DNA from: Grammothele lineata
Taxonomy: Eukaryota > Basidiomycota > Agaricomycetes > Polyporales > Polyporaceae
Length of the DNA stretch: 64,000 nt
NCBI GenBank assembly: GCA_002150815.3
Contig: NDFF03000367.1
Coordinates: 682,001 to 746,000 of the forward strand
Direction: 5' to 3'
Shown piece by piece: positions 22,636 through 33,766 of this stretch. The stretch's first letter is position 1, and each line of letters starts with the position of its first letter. The position numbers and the translations under genes are program-made. The notes under the pieces were generated by a model, which saw nothing but the letters and a program-made list of their open reading frames with translations, was not told the DNA's origin and did no database searches.

Positions 22636-25600
22636 CTACGCGGTGTTATCTCCATCGTCAACGAAGATCGCGCGTGCCAGAGTCCCACTCCGGTCAATAA
22701 TCGCATACTTTCCTCGATCCTTCACGCGCCCTACAACACACTGGACCGTCTGCAGATCGACTACCTGGAGGGCACCCATACGAGTGATGTACCGGATGTC
22801 AAGGTTGATCTCGGCCTGAGTACGAGCAGCCTCATTGATCTCGCAATCTTGGATAACCGCGAGCAGAACAGTTTGGGGGGCTGCGGTCTCCTGGCCCGAT
22901 GGAATGGCTGGCAAGTCGATCTGCAGAATTTGCTGGAGCTGGCCAAAAAACGGACGCGTGACCATGTTTATTGGGGCATTCGCGGAACGTGCGTTCCTGT
23001 CGACCATCGCCTCGTACTGTCACGATTCGGTTTTGTGTTGAAAGTCAGTATTAGCTAGCGCGAGCTCGTGAAGACAGCTTGCTTACTCGAACAAAACTTG
23101 CATCGCGCGAATCTTCACCGCCGTGCTCCAGTGCAGAGGCCCGTATGGTATCACCGCCCTCCAAGATGCGTACCTTGGCCCACTGACGAATAACCGGCGG
23201 GAGGGCTTTGCGTATATCAGACGGAATAGTGCTCGTGTATCGAGTACACAGTGCACCAATGACTTTTGTACGCAGCGCGCCCGAGAGGGAGAGTTCGCGA
23301 GATGCTGGGAGCAAGACACAAGTCGAATCTACATTATTAGTGAGGGTAGAATGTCAGGACATGTGAAAGGTACACAAAGCAAAGACTTACAGCCCACGAA
23401 CGATGTTCCAAAGGTCCTCGGAGGCGCTGCAAGCAACAGCTGTTCTCGAACGCGTGGCCCGTAGTTGAGTTTGAGTTGTTCTAACCGGGCCTGGTTAAGA
23501 ACGTGCCGACTCAGAGAGGCGTAGGGGAAGCGGCGGTTCCGGATCGCTGGCTGAAGAGAGCCGCAGTACCGCTCCATGGGAAAGGCCCACGAGCACCACA
23601 CTGGCCCTGCCTCGGGAATGCTGTCTGCGATGTGCAGAAGTGCGTGGATCGTTAATGGGCATGCCGGTAGACGTTGCGGGTCACCTTGGTAGTAGTACCT
23701 GCGTGCCGCAACAGCGAGATTAGCAAACACGCGAGATTTGCGGCCAGACGGCCCACTTACTGCTCGTACGTCTGGACCCAGCGAATAAACCCCGTTCGTA
23801 TTTGCTCGATCTCTTCATCCTTGAGCTCAAACTCAAGGCACTTGCGGATGAGGGAAATAAAGTCGACGAAGTGATCGTAGTATTTGCGGCGTTGGAACCT
23901 TCCCTTGAGGACGATTGGTGCGACGTATTGCATCCAAAACGAGCGTGTGTCTGCGGTCCAAGAAATCTTGTCACTCGAGACGTTGGGTGGGCGCGGTCCG
24001 AATGCAGCGGGAATAAAATCGCCAGACTCGGCGGTCGCAGCACCAATGGCCTCCCAGATGGACGTCGGGAACTGATACTCTTCAGTACCAGGATCAAGAT
24101 CCTTGTATGTACCGGACCAGAGCTGCATGAGATTCTTCATTACATTCTCGAAGATGAGATGCATAAAGTCGTACGGAAAGGAATGGGGAAACGAGACTGA
24201 TGAGAGGGCACTTAAAAGGGAGACACCTTTGACACCATACTCTTTCGAGAGTCGTTCAGCCTCGGCTTGAGTCGGCGCGCGCTGGACTTGTTGTGCTTGG
24301 TCGAGAATCTCGGCATGTGTGCGAAGAGGGAGGTGAGCTGGATCATAGTGAGGAAGGGAAGCTGGACCCGATGGATCCAAGGGCTGCGTACTGGGATGTC
24401 GTGCACGATCCAAGGGTACATAATGGATGGGGTTGCGAGAGTCCGGGATTCGGACGCCACGGATCTTGCACATGCGACATGGGAGAAGGCCATTATGACC
24501 TTTCATGCGCATGACCATAGACAAGGCGGGGATGTCACCAAAAACGAGTAAGAGGAACGCATGCAGGGCAAAAAATTCCTCGGTAAGGCTGTCGTAGGCG
24601 TGGATGCCAATGGCGAGCTGGAGCATCTCCTGCGCAAACGGCCACAGGAATGAGTCGAAGTCTTCCGGCTTCTTAGGTCCTGGTATGACGCCAAGCCCCA
24701 GGATATGCTTCAGATGGAAGCGGATCTCGGGAGGAAGGTTGTAGAGAAAAGCGATGAGCGGCCACGCAGTCTTCGTACGGCGTTTGAAAGGTGCGAAGCC
24801 GTCCGTCGAGAGCCCAATCGCAATGTCGCGCTCATCTTCAAAGTGCCGGCGGTTGAGCGTCCTTCCTCCGACGGACACGAGCTGTTGGCACAGGGTTTGA
24901 TACCGGCGAGAGTCCATAACGTCTTTGACAACGCCCGGTGTGTGTTCGTGATCGCGCACGCGATAGAGAAGGAGTCGAGCCATCTCCTTGTTGCGGAACA
25001 TGGCTTTGAGACGAGGTATGAGTGGGAGATAAATGAAGACTTGACGCGGGCGGCCTTTGCTGTTCAGACGGGTGGTATTGCAGTACGGGCACGCCTCGAG
25101 ATCAGCATGGGGGCCAACAAAGCAACAGCATGAATTGACACAGCAATGGAATATCTGGGGCTGAAAGCCAGAGAGTTCCGCCGCGTGAGACTCGACGGTC
25201 TTCCAAGTATCAACACCAGAGTCTGGGAACGCGAAACGGAGCTTCTCGAATGTCTTCCCTGGCATGTGGGAGTCGACCTTGAGAGCGAAGGCGCGAAGAC
25301 ACGCCATATCTTCATCTGTCAGTTCGTCCTCTGCAGAATTTGCATGAACATTGCGCACGGGAACAAAGGGCAACTATGTACTTACCTGAGATCATCCCTG
25401 CACGGATGAGAGTCTCCTTCAATCGGTCAAGCACTGATATGGCAATCAGATCTTCGTCTTCATCGTCATCTTCACCGTCCACTTCGAGATCGAGCGGCTC
25501 TTCTCCTACGGTCTCACAGGAGCCGTCTGCCTCGCTGCCTTCACCCTCTTCCTCTTCCTCATCCTCCACCGTAACCCGGAACCTCCTGCTACTTCGCGCG

Positions 25601-26109
25601 CGCGACTGCATCTCGCTCCTGGCCGCCTCAAGAGCCTGCGCACCCTGTGACCCCCCTGCTACCCAGTTCCCATCGTCCAAATGCTCCCCTGGCTGCGCGT
25701 TCTCCATGTCCGCGTCATTGGGGCCTTCGAAGATGTCTCCAAGTTCAATTGAGGAGTCTTGGTGAGCTGCACTGCGAGATCCAAGCTCTGCAGGGCCGGG
25801 ATTTGGATGAAGAGTCGGATGGGCAGCATCGGGTTCCGGAGAGGGTTCTGGGAGATAATGAGGCACCCTCGGACGAGCCTGGCGGGGAGGATATGGGGCT
25901 GCGGCGGCACGAAGAACGTTCAGAGAATGGACAGGGTGAGCTTCTCGTTCCGCTGTACGCGCTGCCGCAACCGAAGCTCGAAGGGCCAGTGGGCCTTCAC
26001 CTCGACGATGGGCGAGAAGTGTTTTCGGGTCTACCAGCTTCCCACAGCAGCCCTCAACGTCGCATTGAACTTTCTGTGCACCTCTTCTGGGTCTTTGGGC
26101 TGGAGGCAT
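22636..26109 (-). CDS. Tnp2-type (CACTA superfamily) transposase
   Basis: Exons 26109-25386, 25330-23761, 23698-23391, 23328-23087 and 23016-22636 join in phase with no stop, giving roughly 1,080 residues. The N-terminus has a Cys/His motif (CDVEGCCGKLVDPKTLLAH) that may bind DNA, then a long acidic linker. Exon 2 opens with EDELTDEDMACLRAFALKVD and contains ACPYCNTTR, GLSTDGFAPFKRR, HNGLLPCRMCKI and YDFMHLIFENVMKNL. These are typical of the Tnp2 family abundant in Agaricomycetes: an RNase H-like core with acidic catalytic residues (for example the Asp in STDGF), followed by a cysteine zinc motif. Exon 3 holds RYYYQGDP and CSWAFPMERYCG, also family features. The gene looks functional and would catalyse cut-and-paste excision of the element. 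Confidence 0.85.
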
Positions 26110-26560
26110 GATAGCAAAGCGAGTGGGGATCTCGAGACCGTGTATCCAGACACAGAGAGTGCCAGTGTAGCAAGGAGTAGCGACGTACACTGGCAAGTCC
26201 AACGAGTCTCTCGGACATAGCCCACGCATTCTGTCAGGAAGGCGGCGGCCCAGCTAGATTTGCATGGGTCCGCGGGCGCTGACATCAATCCTGTTTGCAG
26301 CCCATTCAGGAGACGGCCGCCTGCTTCAACAAGACCTAATGCAAGTCAGTCGATGTCACTGGTCATCGCAATATGTTGGAAATTCACAGGTAAGATGAAC
26401 TATTCATCGATGGTTCAAACAAGACCACTCACAGTATAAGTAGGGCCCGAGGAGCACGACTTGACGACACACACCCTCGCTCCTCGCTCCTCCCGTCGCG
26501 AGCCACTCAGCTACATAATCCCCCTCAGGCTGTTTGCTCGTATTACTCCCTGCGACCATC
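26110..26560 (+). promoter_or_regulatory. Divergent promoter of the CACTA-type element
   Basis: This region lies between two start codons that face away from each other. A TATAAG box at 26435-26440 is 121 bp before the ATG of the coiled-coil gene, and its mirror is present in the second copy near 29700. The transposase side shows no clear TATA. Confidence 0.5.
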
Positions 26561-27447
26561 ATGGTGAGTGAAGTTTCTGATCTGGGGATCAGGGACTTAC
26601 GATTGTCCCTCGCGTGCGGTGTCGACATTCAAAGCCCACTAAGCGCGACCTCGAGAACACAGTCGCTGACCTGCAGGCGCAGCTCGGTGCCCTGTCTCTT
26701 GAGAAGAACGGTGAGTTTTGTTTATCGCGCTCGTTGGCTGAGTGTACTTACCAGTCTCTGTAGGCGCCGCCGACGCCCTCGCGGTAGCTGATGCTAAGGT
26801 TGTGCAGCTTACCGACGAGCTGCACAATGCTGAAGAGCGTGCGCGCGTTGCTGAAGACCTCGCGCGTGCTGCCGAGGAGCGCGCACAGGCCGCCGAAGAT
26901 GCCACCGCGCAGGCGACCGCTGCTCTTGCCGCCGTGCAGGCTGCGCAAGTCTTGGGGCCCGCCAACGGTGCCCCAGCCCTCCCAGCGATTCCGCGGCCCA
27001 AGGGGCATCCCATCTTTGTTCGTCGGGAGATGGAACACTCTGCTGGGGTAGACGGCCAGGAGTACAAGCGCATCAGGGTGAGCACTAATCCCTTAGAATT
27101 TACCGACTACAAGTGTACTTACTTGGCGGCTGTGTGTCTCGCAGGCGACCATTCACGATCTCGTCAAGGCGGCGGGGCTGGAGTGGCGTAAGTACTTCCG
27201 TCACCAGGACCCCGAGAAGGTTGCCCTGCTCTACAACGCGGTGAGTTTCTACTCCGTTGTCAGCTGTGCCGAGGGTGCGTGTGATGTTTCGTACTGACAC
27301 TCGTGCCATCCCTAGGCTCGTAAGGAGCACCCGGTGCTCAAGCGCTTCAGCGGCAACTGGGTGACTGCCGAGATCGCGAAGACCTACATGCAGAACATGC
27401 GCAAGCATGCTCGTCGGGCTGGTTACATGGAGAGCAGCCGTGTCTAA
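26561..27447 (+). CDS. Coiled-coil passenger protein of the CACTA-type element
   Basis: The first coding exon seems to be the ATG alone (26561-26563), followed at once by GTGAGT. The intron ends in TTCAAAG before PTKRDLENTVADLQAQ. Later junctions are phase-consistent: after LEKN, after EYKRIR (acceptor CTCGCAG), and after LLYNA. Residues 5 to about 95 are a strong Ala/Glu coiled coil (LHNAEERARVAEDLA, AEERAQAAEDATAQA). A linker rich in Pro/Ala follows, then a helical C-terminal domain with ATIHDLVKAAGLEWRKYF, HPVLKRFSGNWVTAEI and MQNMRKHARRAGY. I do not know this domain by name. The position inside the element, and its duplicate in the second copy, suggest an accessory function such as DNA binding with the transposase, comparable to the second gene of plant CACTA elements; that comparison is inference. 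Confidence 0.75.
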
Positions 27448-27936
27448 GTGTCTGTAACTCCTGAGTGCGTTAGCGCGTTATGACCTCTTCGGCATCTTCA
27501 ACAGGTGCCCAAATGTGTTCCGATAAATAGAGTTTTGTTACCTTGTACGCAGTGTATCGTCCGTCGAGTAATCCGATGTCGAATGTCATTATCTGCCAAA
27601 TGTTCGTGTGCGAGGTTTCCTGGAATTGCTGTCAAATTCGCAACGTACATTGATTTTCTTGATGAGCAAATAAACTAGGATCCATGTCAAATCTACCCAA
27701 GTCCACACGCTGTACTTTACAAGGTAGATCGAGATTTTTCGACATGATAGAAAGTGGGACATGCAGGAAAAAACATATGGAATTTTGACGTGTCTACCCA
27801 CTATGCAATATGGCAAATACCCCCAGGCGCTCGAAAGCGCTATCCCGTTATTTCCACCAAGCTCACGGGCACAATTTGACGGAATTTCACTAGCTACAGC
27901 CACCGTACATTTCGACACCTTCTAGGCACGCAGTGG

Positions 27937-28168
27937 GCTGGAACACCAGCACGTATGCCTCCCTCTCCCCGCCCTCTCTCTTGCCACACTCACCTTTCCC
28001 ATCCAGCACGCATACACGCACTGGGTGTCAGCCGCACGTCGTGATAAGCCCACCTGGTGGCCGTCGACGTTTGCGGTGCCCGCGCTCAGACTCCTACCCG
28101 CACCAGCCTTCATGGCAGGTTGCGACACACCGTGGACGAGTCAACGCCTCCCCGACAAAGCTGTCTGT
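27937..28168. other. Spacer of the palindrome, 232 bp
   Basis: Unique sequence between the two head-to-head element ends, both of which begin with CCACTGCGTGCCTAG reading outward from the spacer. It contains no gene. Confidence 0.7.
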
Positions 28169-30885
28169 CCACTGCGTGCCTAGAAGGTGTCGAAATGTAC
28201 GGTGGCTGTAGCTAGTGAAATTCCGTCAAATTGTGCCCGTGAGCTTGGTGGAAATAACGGGATAGCGCTTTCGAGCGCCTGGGGGTATTTGCCATATTGC
28301 ATAGTGGGTAGACACGTCAAAATTCCATATGTTTTTTCCTGCATATCCCACTTTCTATCATGTCAAAAAATCTCGATCTACCTTGTAAAGTACAGCATGT
28401 GGACTTGGGTAGATTTGACATGGATCCTAGTTTATTTGCTCATCAAGAAAATCAATGTACATTGCGAATTTGACAGCAATTCCAGGAAACCTCGCACACG
28501 AACATTTGGCAGATAATGACATTCGACATCGGATTACTCGACGGACGATACACTGCATACAAGGTAACAAAACTCTATTTATCGGAACACATTTGGGCAC
28601 CTGTTGAAGATGCCGAAGGGGTCATAACGCGCTAACGCACTCAGGAGTTACAGACACTTAGATACGGCCGCTCTCCATGTAACCAGCCCGGCGAGCATGC
28701 TTGCACATATTCTGCATGTAGGTCTTCGCGATCTCGGCAGTCGCCCAGTTGCCGCTGAAGCGCTTGAGCACCGGGTGCTCCTTATGAGCCTAGGGATGGC
28801 ACGAGCGTCAGTACGAAACATCACAGGCACCCTCGGCACAGCTGACAACGGAGTAGGAACTCACCGCGTTGTAGAGCAGGGCAACCTTCTCGGGGTCCTG
28901 GAGACGGAAGAACTTACGCCACTCCAGCCCCGCCGCCTTGACGAGATCGTGAATGGTTGCCTGCGAGGCACACAGCCGCCGAGTAAGTACACTTGTAGTC
29001 AGTAAATTCTAAGGGATTAGTGCTCACCCTAATGCGCTTGTACTCCTGACCGTCTACCCCAGCAGAGTGTTCCATCTCCCGGCGAACAAAGATGGGATGC
29101 CCCTTGGGCCGTGGAATCGCCGGGAGGGCTGGGGCACCATTGACGGGCCCCAAGACTCCTTGCGCAGCCTGCGCGGCGGCAAGAGCAGCGGTCGCCTGCG
29201 CGGCGGCATCTTCGGCGGCCTGCGCGCGCTCCTCGGCAGCATGCGCGAGGTCTTCAGCGACGCGCGCGCGCTCTTCAGCATTGTGCAGCTCGTCGGTAAG
29301 CTGCACAACCTTAGCCTCAGCCACCGCGAGGGCGTCGGTGGCGCCTACAGAGACTGGTGAGTACACTCAGCCAACGAGCGCGATAAACAAAACTCACCGT
29401 TCTTCTCAAGAGACAGGGCACCGAGCTGCGCCTGCAGGTCAGCGACTGTGTTCTCGAGGTCGCGCTTAGTGGGCTTTGAATGTCAACACCGCACGCGAGG
29501 GACACATACAAGCAGAGATATAGGATGAGCATCGTAAGTCCCTGATCCCCAGATCAGAAACTTCACTCACCATGATGGTCGCAGGGAGTAGTAATACGAG
29601 CAAACAGCCTGGGGAGGATTATGTAGCTGAGTGGCTCGCGACAGGAGGGGCGAGGAGCGAGGGTGTGTGTCGTCAAGTCGCGCTCCTCGGGCCCTACTTA
29701 TACTGTGAGTGGTCTTGTTTGAACCATCGATGAATAGTTCATCTCACCTGTGAATTTCCAACATATTGCGATGGCCAGTGACATCGACTGACTTGCATTA
29801 GGTCTTGTTGAAGCAGGCGGCCTTCTCCTGAATGGGCTGCAAACAGGATTGATGTCAGCGCCCGCGGACCCGTGCAAATCTAGCTGGGCCGCCGCCTGCC
29901 CGACAGAATGCGTGGGCTATGTCCGAGTACCAAGACTTGTTGGACTTGTACATCACTGCTACTCCTTGCTGCACTGGCACTATCTGTCTCTGGATACACG
30001 CCGGGCTCGAGATCCCCACTCACTTTGCTATCATGCCGCCAGCCCAAAGACCCAGAAGAGGCGTACAGAAGGTTCAATGTGACGTTGAGGGCTGCTGTGG
30101 GAAGCTGGTAGACCCGAAAACTCATCTGGCCCATCGCCGTGGCGAAGGCCCACTAGCCCTTCGAGCTTCGGTTGCGGCAGCGCGTACAGCGGAACGAGAA
30201 GCTCACCCTGTCCATTCTCTGAATGTTCTCCGTGCCACTGCAGCCCCATATCCTCCCCGCCAGGCTCGTCCGAGGGCGCCTCATTATCTCCCAGAACCCT
30301 CTCCGGAACCCGATGCTGCCCATCCGAGTCTTCATCCAATTCCCGGCCCTGCAGAGCTTGGATCTCACAGTGTAGCTCACCAAGACTCCTCAGTTGAACT
30401 TGAAGATATCTTCGAAGGCCCTGACGACGTGGACATGGAGCGTGCGCAGCCAGGGGAGAATTTGGAGGATGGGGACAGGGTAGCAGGAGGGTTACAGGGT
30501 ACGCAGGCTCTTGAGGCGGCCAGGAGCGAGATGCAGGCGCGTGCGCGAACTAGCAGGAGGTTCCGGGTCACGGTGGAGGATGAGGATGAGGAAGAGGGCG
30601 AAGGCAGTGAGGCAGACGGCACCCGTGGGATTGTAGGAGGAGAGCCGCTCGATCTCGATGTGGACAGTGGAGACGAGGACGACGATGAAGACCTGATTGC
30701 CATATCAGTGCTTGACCGATTGAAGGAGACACTCATCCGTGCAGGGATGATCTCAGGTACGGTACATCGTCGCCCTTTATCTCCGTGCGCAATGTTCACG
30801 CAAATTTTGCAGAGGACGATCTTACAGATGAAGATATGGCATGTCTTCGTGCCTTCGCTCTCAAAGTCGACTCCCACATGCCAGG
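28169..30885 (+). repeat. Right arm of the long inverted repeat: truncated second CACTA-type copy
   Basis: This arm mirrors 25258-27936 and stops matching abruptly at 30885, within codons for HMPG of the transposase. Sequence beyond is unrelated, so this copy is broken at its outer side. Confidence 0.85.
28658..29573 (-). CDS. Coiled-coil passenger protein, second copy
   Basis: Mirror copy of the gene at 26561-27447 with the same splice pattern, including the ATG-only first coding exon (29573-29571). The protein differs at a few residues, for example MESGRI instead of MESSRV at the end and one extra residue in the AQGVLGP linker. Its first intron carries a small insertion. No stop or frame break is seen, so the gene may still be expressed from its own TATA (mirror near 29700) although its partner transposase is truncated. 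Confidence 0.7.
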
Positions 30886-30937
30886 CACATCAGGAAAACT
30901 CGATTCACTCAGCTGTCCGGCACGGGTGTCCGGGTGA
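30033..30937 (+). pseudogene. Truncated Tnp2 transposase, N-terminal quarter only
   Basis: The ATG at 30033 and the first 270 or so codons match the intact transposase closely, including CDVEGCCGKLVDPKTHLAH, the acidic linker and the exon 2 start EDDLTDEDMACLRAF. After 30885 the homology ends and the frame runs into an unrelated tail with a TGA at 30935-30937. The catalytic core is missing, so it cannot be active as a transposase, but it could make the N-terminal DNA-binding part. Confidence 0.8.
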
Positions 30938-31189
30938 AAAGGTGAGGATCTACAGCTAACTAAATCGTCTTCAGCCACCTGCCTTGCTGTGAATTTTGTC
31001 AGGTTCTCCTAGCACTTTTCCCTCTGTCTGAGGCTGTATGGTTTCCTCAGCAGTGGAAATTATCTGTGATCAGTATTCTCTTACGCCTTCTCCTCACCTG
31101 TATATACTCGCAGAATCAGGCACTTTGTTTTAAGTATTCTAAAGAAATAGTTCATCTATGAGAACTTAATCTCAATGCTCAAGTGATCC

Positions 31190-32130
31190 AACTACTGCTG
31201 ACTCAAACACAGCACCCCTGCAGCGTTGTCCCATCTATGAGAGGGATTGACTGCTGAGACATTCATACTACTGACAGAAATATGGATCATTGAGGGAAGA
31301 ATATCATTGAGTGTCAGGAACTGCTGAGAGAAATACTACATTGTTGAGGGATCAAAAAGTGAAATGTTCTATACCGCTGAGAGATACCTACTGCTAAGGG
31401 AGACAGGCAAACCTGGGTATTATGTACCGCTGATGGAGATTGATTACTGAGAGAGACAAGAGAAGGTGTGTGTTATATACCATTGAGGCGTATACACTGC
31501 TGAGAGCTTCAAATACTGCTGGGTGCTCACAACACTACTGAGAGATCTGTACAGCTGAGTGGCCGGTCATACTGCTAAGAGTGAAAATACTGCTGAGTGC
31601 TCGTACTACCGCTGAGAGATTTATACAGTTGAGCGGCGGTACCACTGCTGAGAGCGAAACATACTGCTGAGTGCTCATACCACTGCTGAGAGATTTATAC
31701 AGTTGAGCGGCGGTACCACTGCTGAGAGCGAAAAATACTGCTGAGTGCTCATACCACTGCTGAGAGATTTATATAGTTGAGCGGCGGCATCACTGCTGAG
31801 AGCGAAACATACTGCTGAGTGCTCGTACTACCGCTGAGAGATTTATACAGTTGAGCGGCGGTACCACTGCTGAGAGCGAACAATACTGCTGAGTGCTCAT
31901 ACCACTGCTGAGAGATTTATACAGTTGAGCGGCGGTACCACTGCTGAGAGCGAACAATACTGCTGAGTACTCGCACTACTGCTGAGAGAGAGACATGGCC
32001 AAGGGCCCAATACACAGCTGAGAGGAATAGACGTGTAACCATCAAATTGACTGCTAGGAGACGCACACTGCTGAGCACACAAGGGACAGCTGAGAGTAAA
32101 TCTACGCCCTATCACAAATGAGAGTTGCGG
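31190..32130. repeat. ACTGCTGAG tandem array with 74-bp higher-order unit
   Basis: The motif ACTGCTGAG (or ACCGCTGAG) occurs dozens of times. Between 31534 and 31978 an exact higher-order period of 74 bp is kept: unit starts at 31534, 31608, 31682, 31756, 31830, 31904 and 31978. Each unit holds about four motif copies: one before GATTTATACAGTTGAGCGG, its diverged GTTGAG, and two shorter 19-bp copies. Upstream, from 31190, the same motif is present but diverged and irregular. Confidence 0.85.
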
Positions 32131-33766
32131 TATTGCTGGTGAGGCCGGGATTACTCGTAATCATTGAGCGTACCCTAGCATGATATGCACGCGTTGAGAT
32201 GTCCAAAATACCGCCTATATGAGCTACCTGTTGAGAGGTAGTCCGCTGAGAGTGTCGTCTGCGAAACTGTTGAAGGGAAGCAGATGTGAGGAGGCGAAGT
32301 GATGGAAGCGAGAGTCCGTAGAGGGAGATACTAAGGTAATATAATATGTATGAGTACGTAGAGAGCGGGGATAGAAAAGCGATCGGCGAGAATGCGAGCG
32401 AGGATGAAGGCGGCGTTCTGTAAAGGGCGGATGGGGAGACGGTCTCAGCACCCCTGCAGAAGCTAATAGAAACAGGGTCAGGCTCGCGAGGGAACAGAAA
32501 GCACTACGGTACTCACCTTGAGACATGCGCAGTGCAGACACCTTCAGAGCGACATCGACGTTTACTTCTCGTCGATTCCGAGCAAGGGGAGAACGTCACA
32601 TAAGCTGGATAACCGGCATCCTGGATGCGATTGAGAATCCACGCACCAGAACTCCTGCCCGCCGCCGGCGAACGGGGCAGAGGGTCGAGAGAAGACGTTC
32701 ATCTTAAATAGCATGTGCAAGGCGACGCGGGTGGTGATACGAAGAGAGAGGCGAGCGGGGACGAAGGCCGCGCGAGATCGATGGGTGAGAGTCGCGGAAC
32801 CTCGGTGCGGCGTATTCTGGAGCGCGATTTAAGGGTCGCGTCGGGATATCTTGAGCACGGTTCGACAGCGCGCACCGTCGCGCAGAGTCGGGGGTCGGTC
32901 GCAGCATAGCCTGGGCTCGTTTTGAAGTGTTTGCGATCGTGCGCGGAGGCGATCGAGGCTGCGGAAGGACGGCGCGGGGGAGTGGTTCGGGTCGCGGTTG
33001 GGTCGGAGGTTGCAGTCGCAGTCGCAGGTACAACGGTGATGGAGATGGTAAGGTCGCGGCTGTGGTCGGGATCGCGCGCATCGCGGGCGCGTCGCGGTCA
33101 GATGTCGCGGTCGAGGGTCGCGTCGCGGTGCGCGTTGGCTGCACGTGGTGGCCGCATACAATGCACATCGTCGAATGCGAACGTGCTGGAAAACGCGTCG
33201 ATGAGCATACGACTTCAAACGCTGAAGAGAGGGGATGGGGCCTAAGTGTGCTCATATCATACCGTGAAGTCGTAGCGTAACGCCGGTCGAGCGCGTATGG
33301 AAAACAAGAGCGATGCCGATGCTGAGGACAATTGAAAACATGTCCGTTACCCGTAGATCACACGGGACGGAAAAAGCTAGGGATGACGGTGGCCGGGCTG
33401 GTGAGTTATGGGATATCGATGATGGAGAGCCTGATTTATCACGTACCAAGCATGTACAGAAAGGGGGGAAGATGTAAAGACGGGTTTGCAGGCAACAACA
33501 TTGAGCTACATAACTTCGGTGTATCAGCAATGTGCCTAGCCATGGCGTAAGATGAGCGGAGAGAAGACGAACATGAGAGTAGAGGTGATCGAGCGCGATA
33601 TTAGACGATAATATGATTGCTGGATAGCAGAAAAGTGAGTGCGTTTCTCGTCTGCAGAACAACAAACTAACATGCGAGAGTGTCCGGGAAAGCTAGGCGC
33701 GGAACCTACGAAATCTAATTCAGCGAGAGGGAGAAGAGTCAATAGAACGACATACGTGCGACGCTC
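32131..33766. other. Gene-free repeat-rich stretch
   Basis: The end of the tandem array is followed by A/G-rich and then very GC-rich sequence containing a dispersed repeat copy at 32738-33170. Beyond 33250 the sequence is unique with no recognisable gene. Confidence 0.5.
32738..33170 (+). repeat. GC-rich dispersed repeat, copy 1
   Basis: It starts TACGAAGAGAGAGGC and contains GCGGGGAC, AAGGCCGCGCGAG, TAAGGGTCGCGTCGGGAT, TTGAGCACG and CGTGCGCGGAGGCG in the same order as the copy starting at 41235. Long coding frames here are by-products of the GC content. I do not recognise the element class. Confidence 0.6.

Larger units (their letters stand above)
22529..27936. mobile_element. CACTA-type DNA transposon, apparently complete
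   Basis: The inner end at 27936 is well fixed by the point where the two inverted copies stop matching. The outer end near 22529 is tentative. The element carries two divergent genes: a Tnp2-type transposase on the minus strand with no visible break, and a coiled-coil protein on the plus strand. About 450 bp lie between their start codons. CACTA elements typically have TIRs starting CACT and make 2-3 bp target duplications; the duplication could not be confirmed because the outer end is uncertain. Confidence 0.6.
25258..27936 (-). repeat. Left arm of a long inverted repeat (2.7 kb)
   Basis: Bases here match the reverse complement of 28169-30885. Positions pair at a constant sum of 56105 near the centre and 56142-56143 further out, the shift reflecting a 37-bp difference partly explained by an insertion in the first intron of the passenger gene. 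Both passenger genes and the N-terminal quarter of the transposase lie in the arms. Confidence 0.85.

Noticed and set aside
27589..27918. 109-codon minus-strand frame, with a matching frame at 28187-28516
   Set aside because: Both lie in the terminal, non-coding part of the two element copies and run toward the passenger gene's 3' end. Conservation between them only reflects the inverted duplication.
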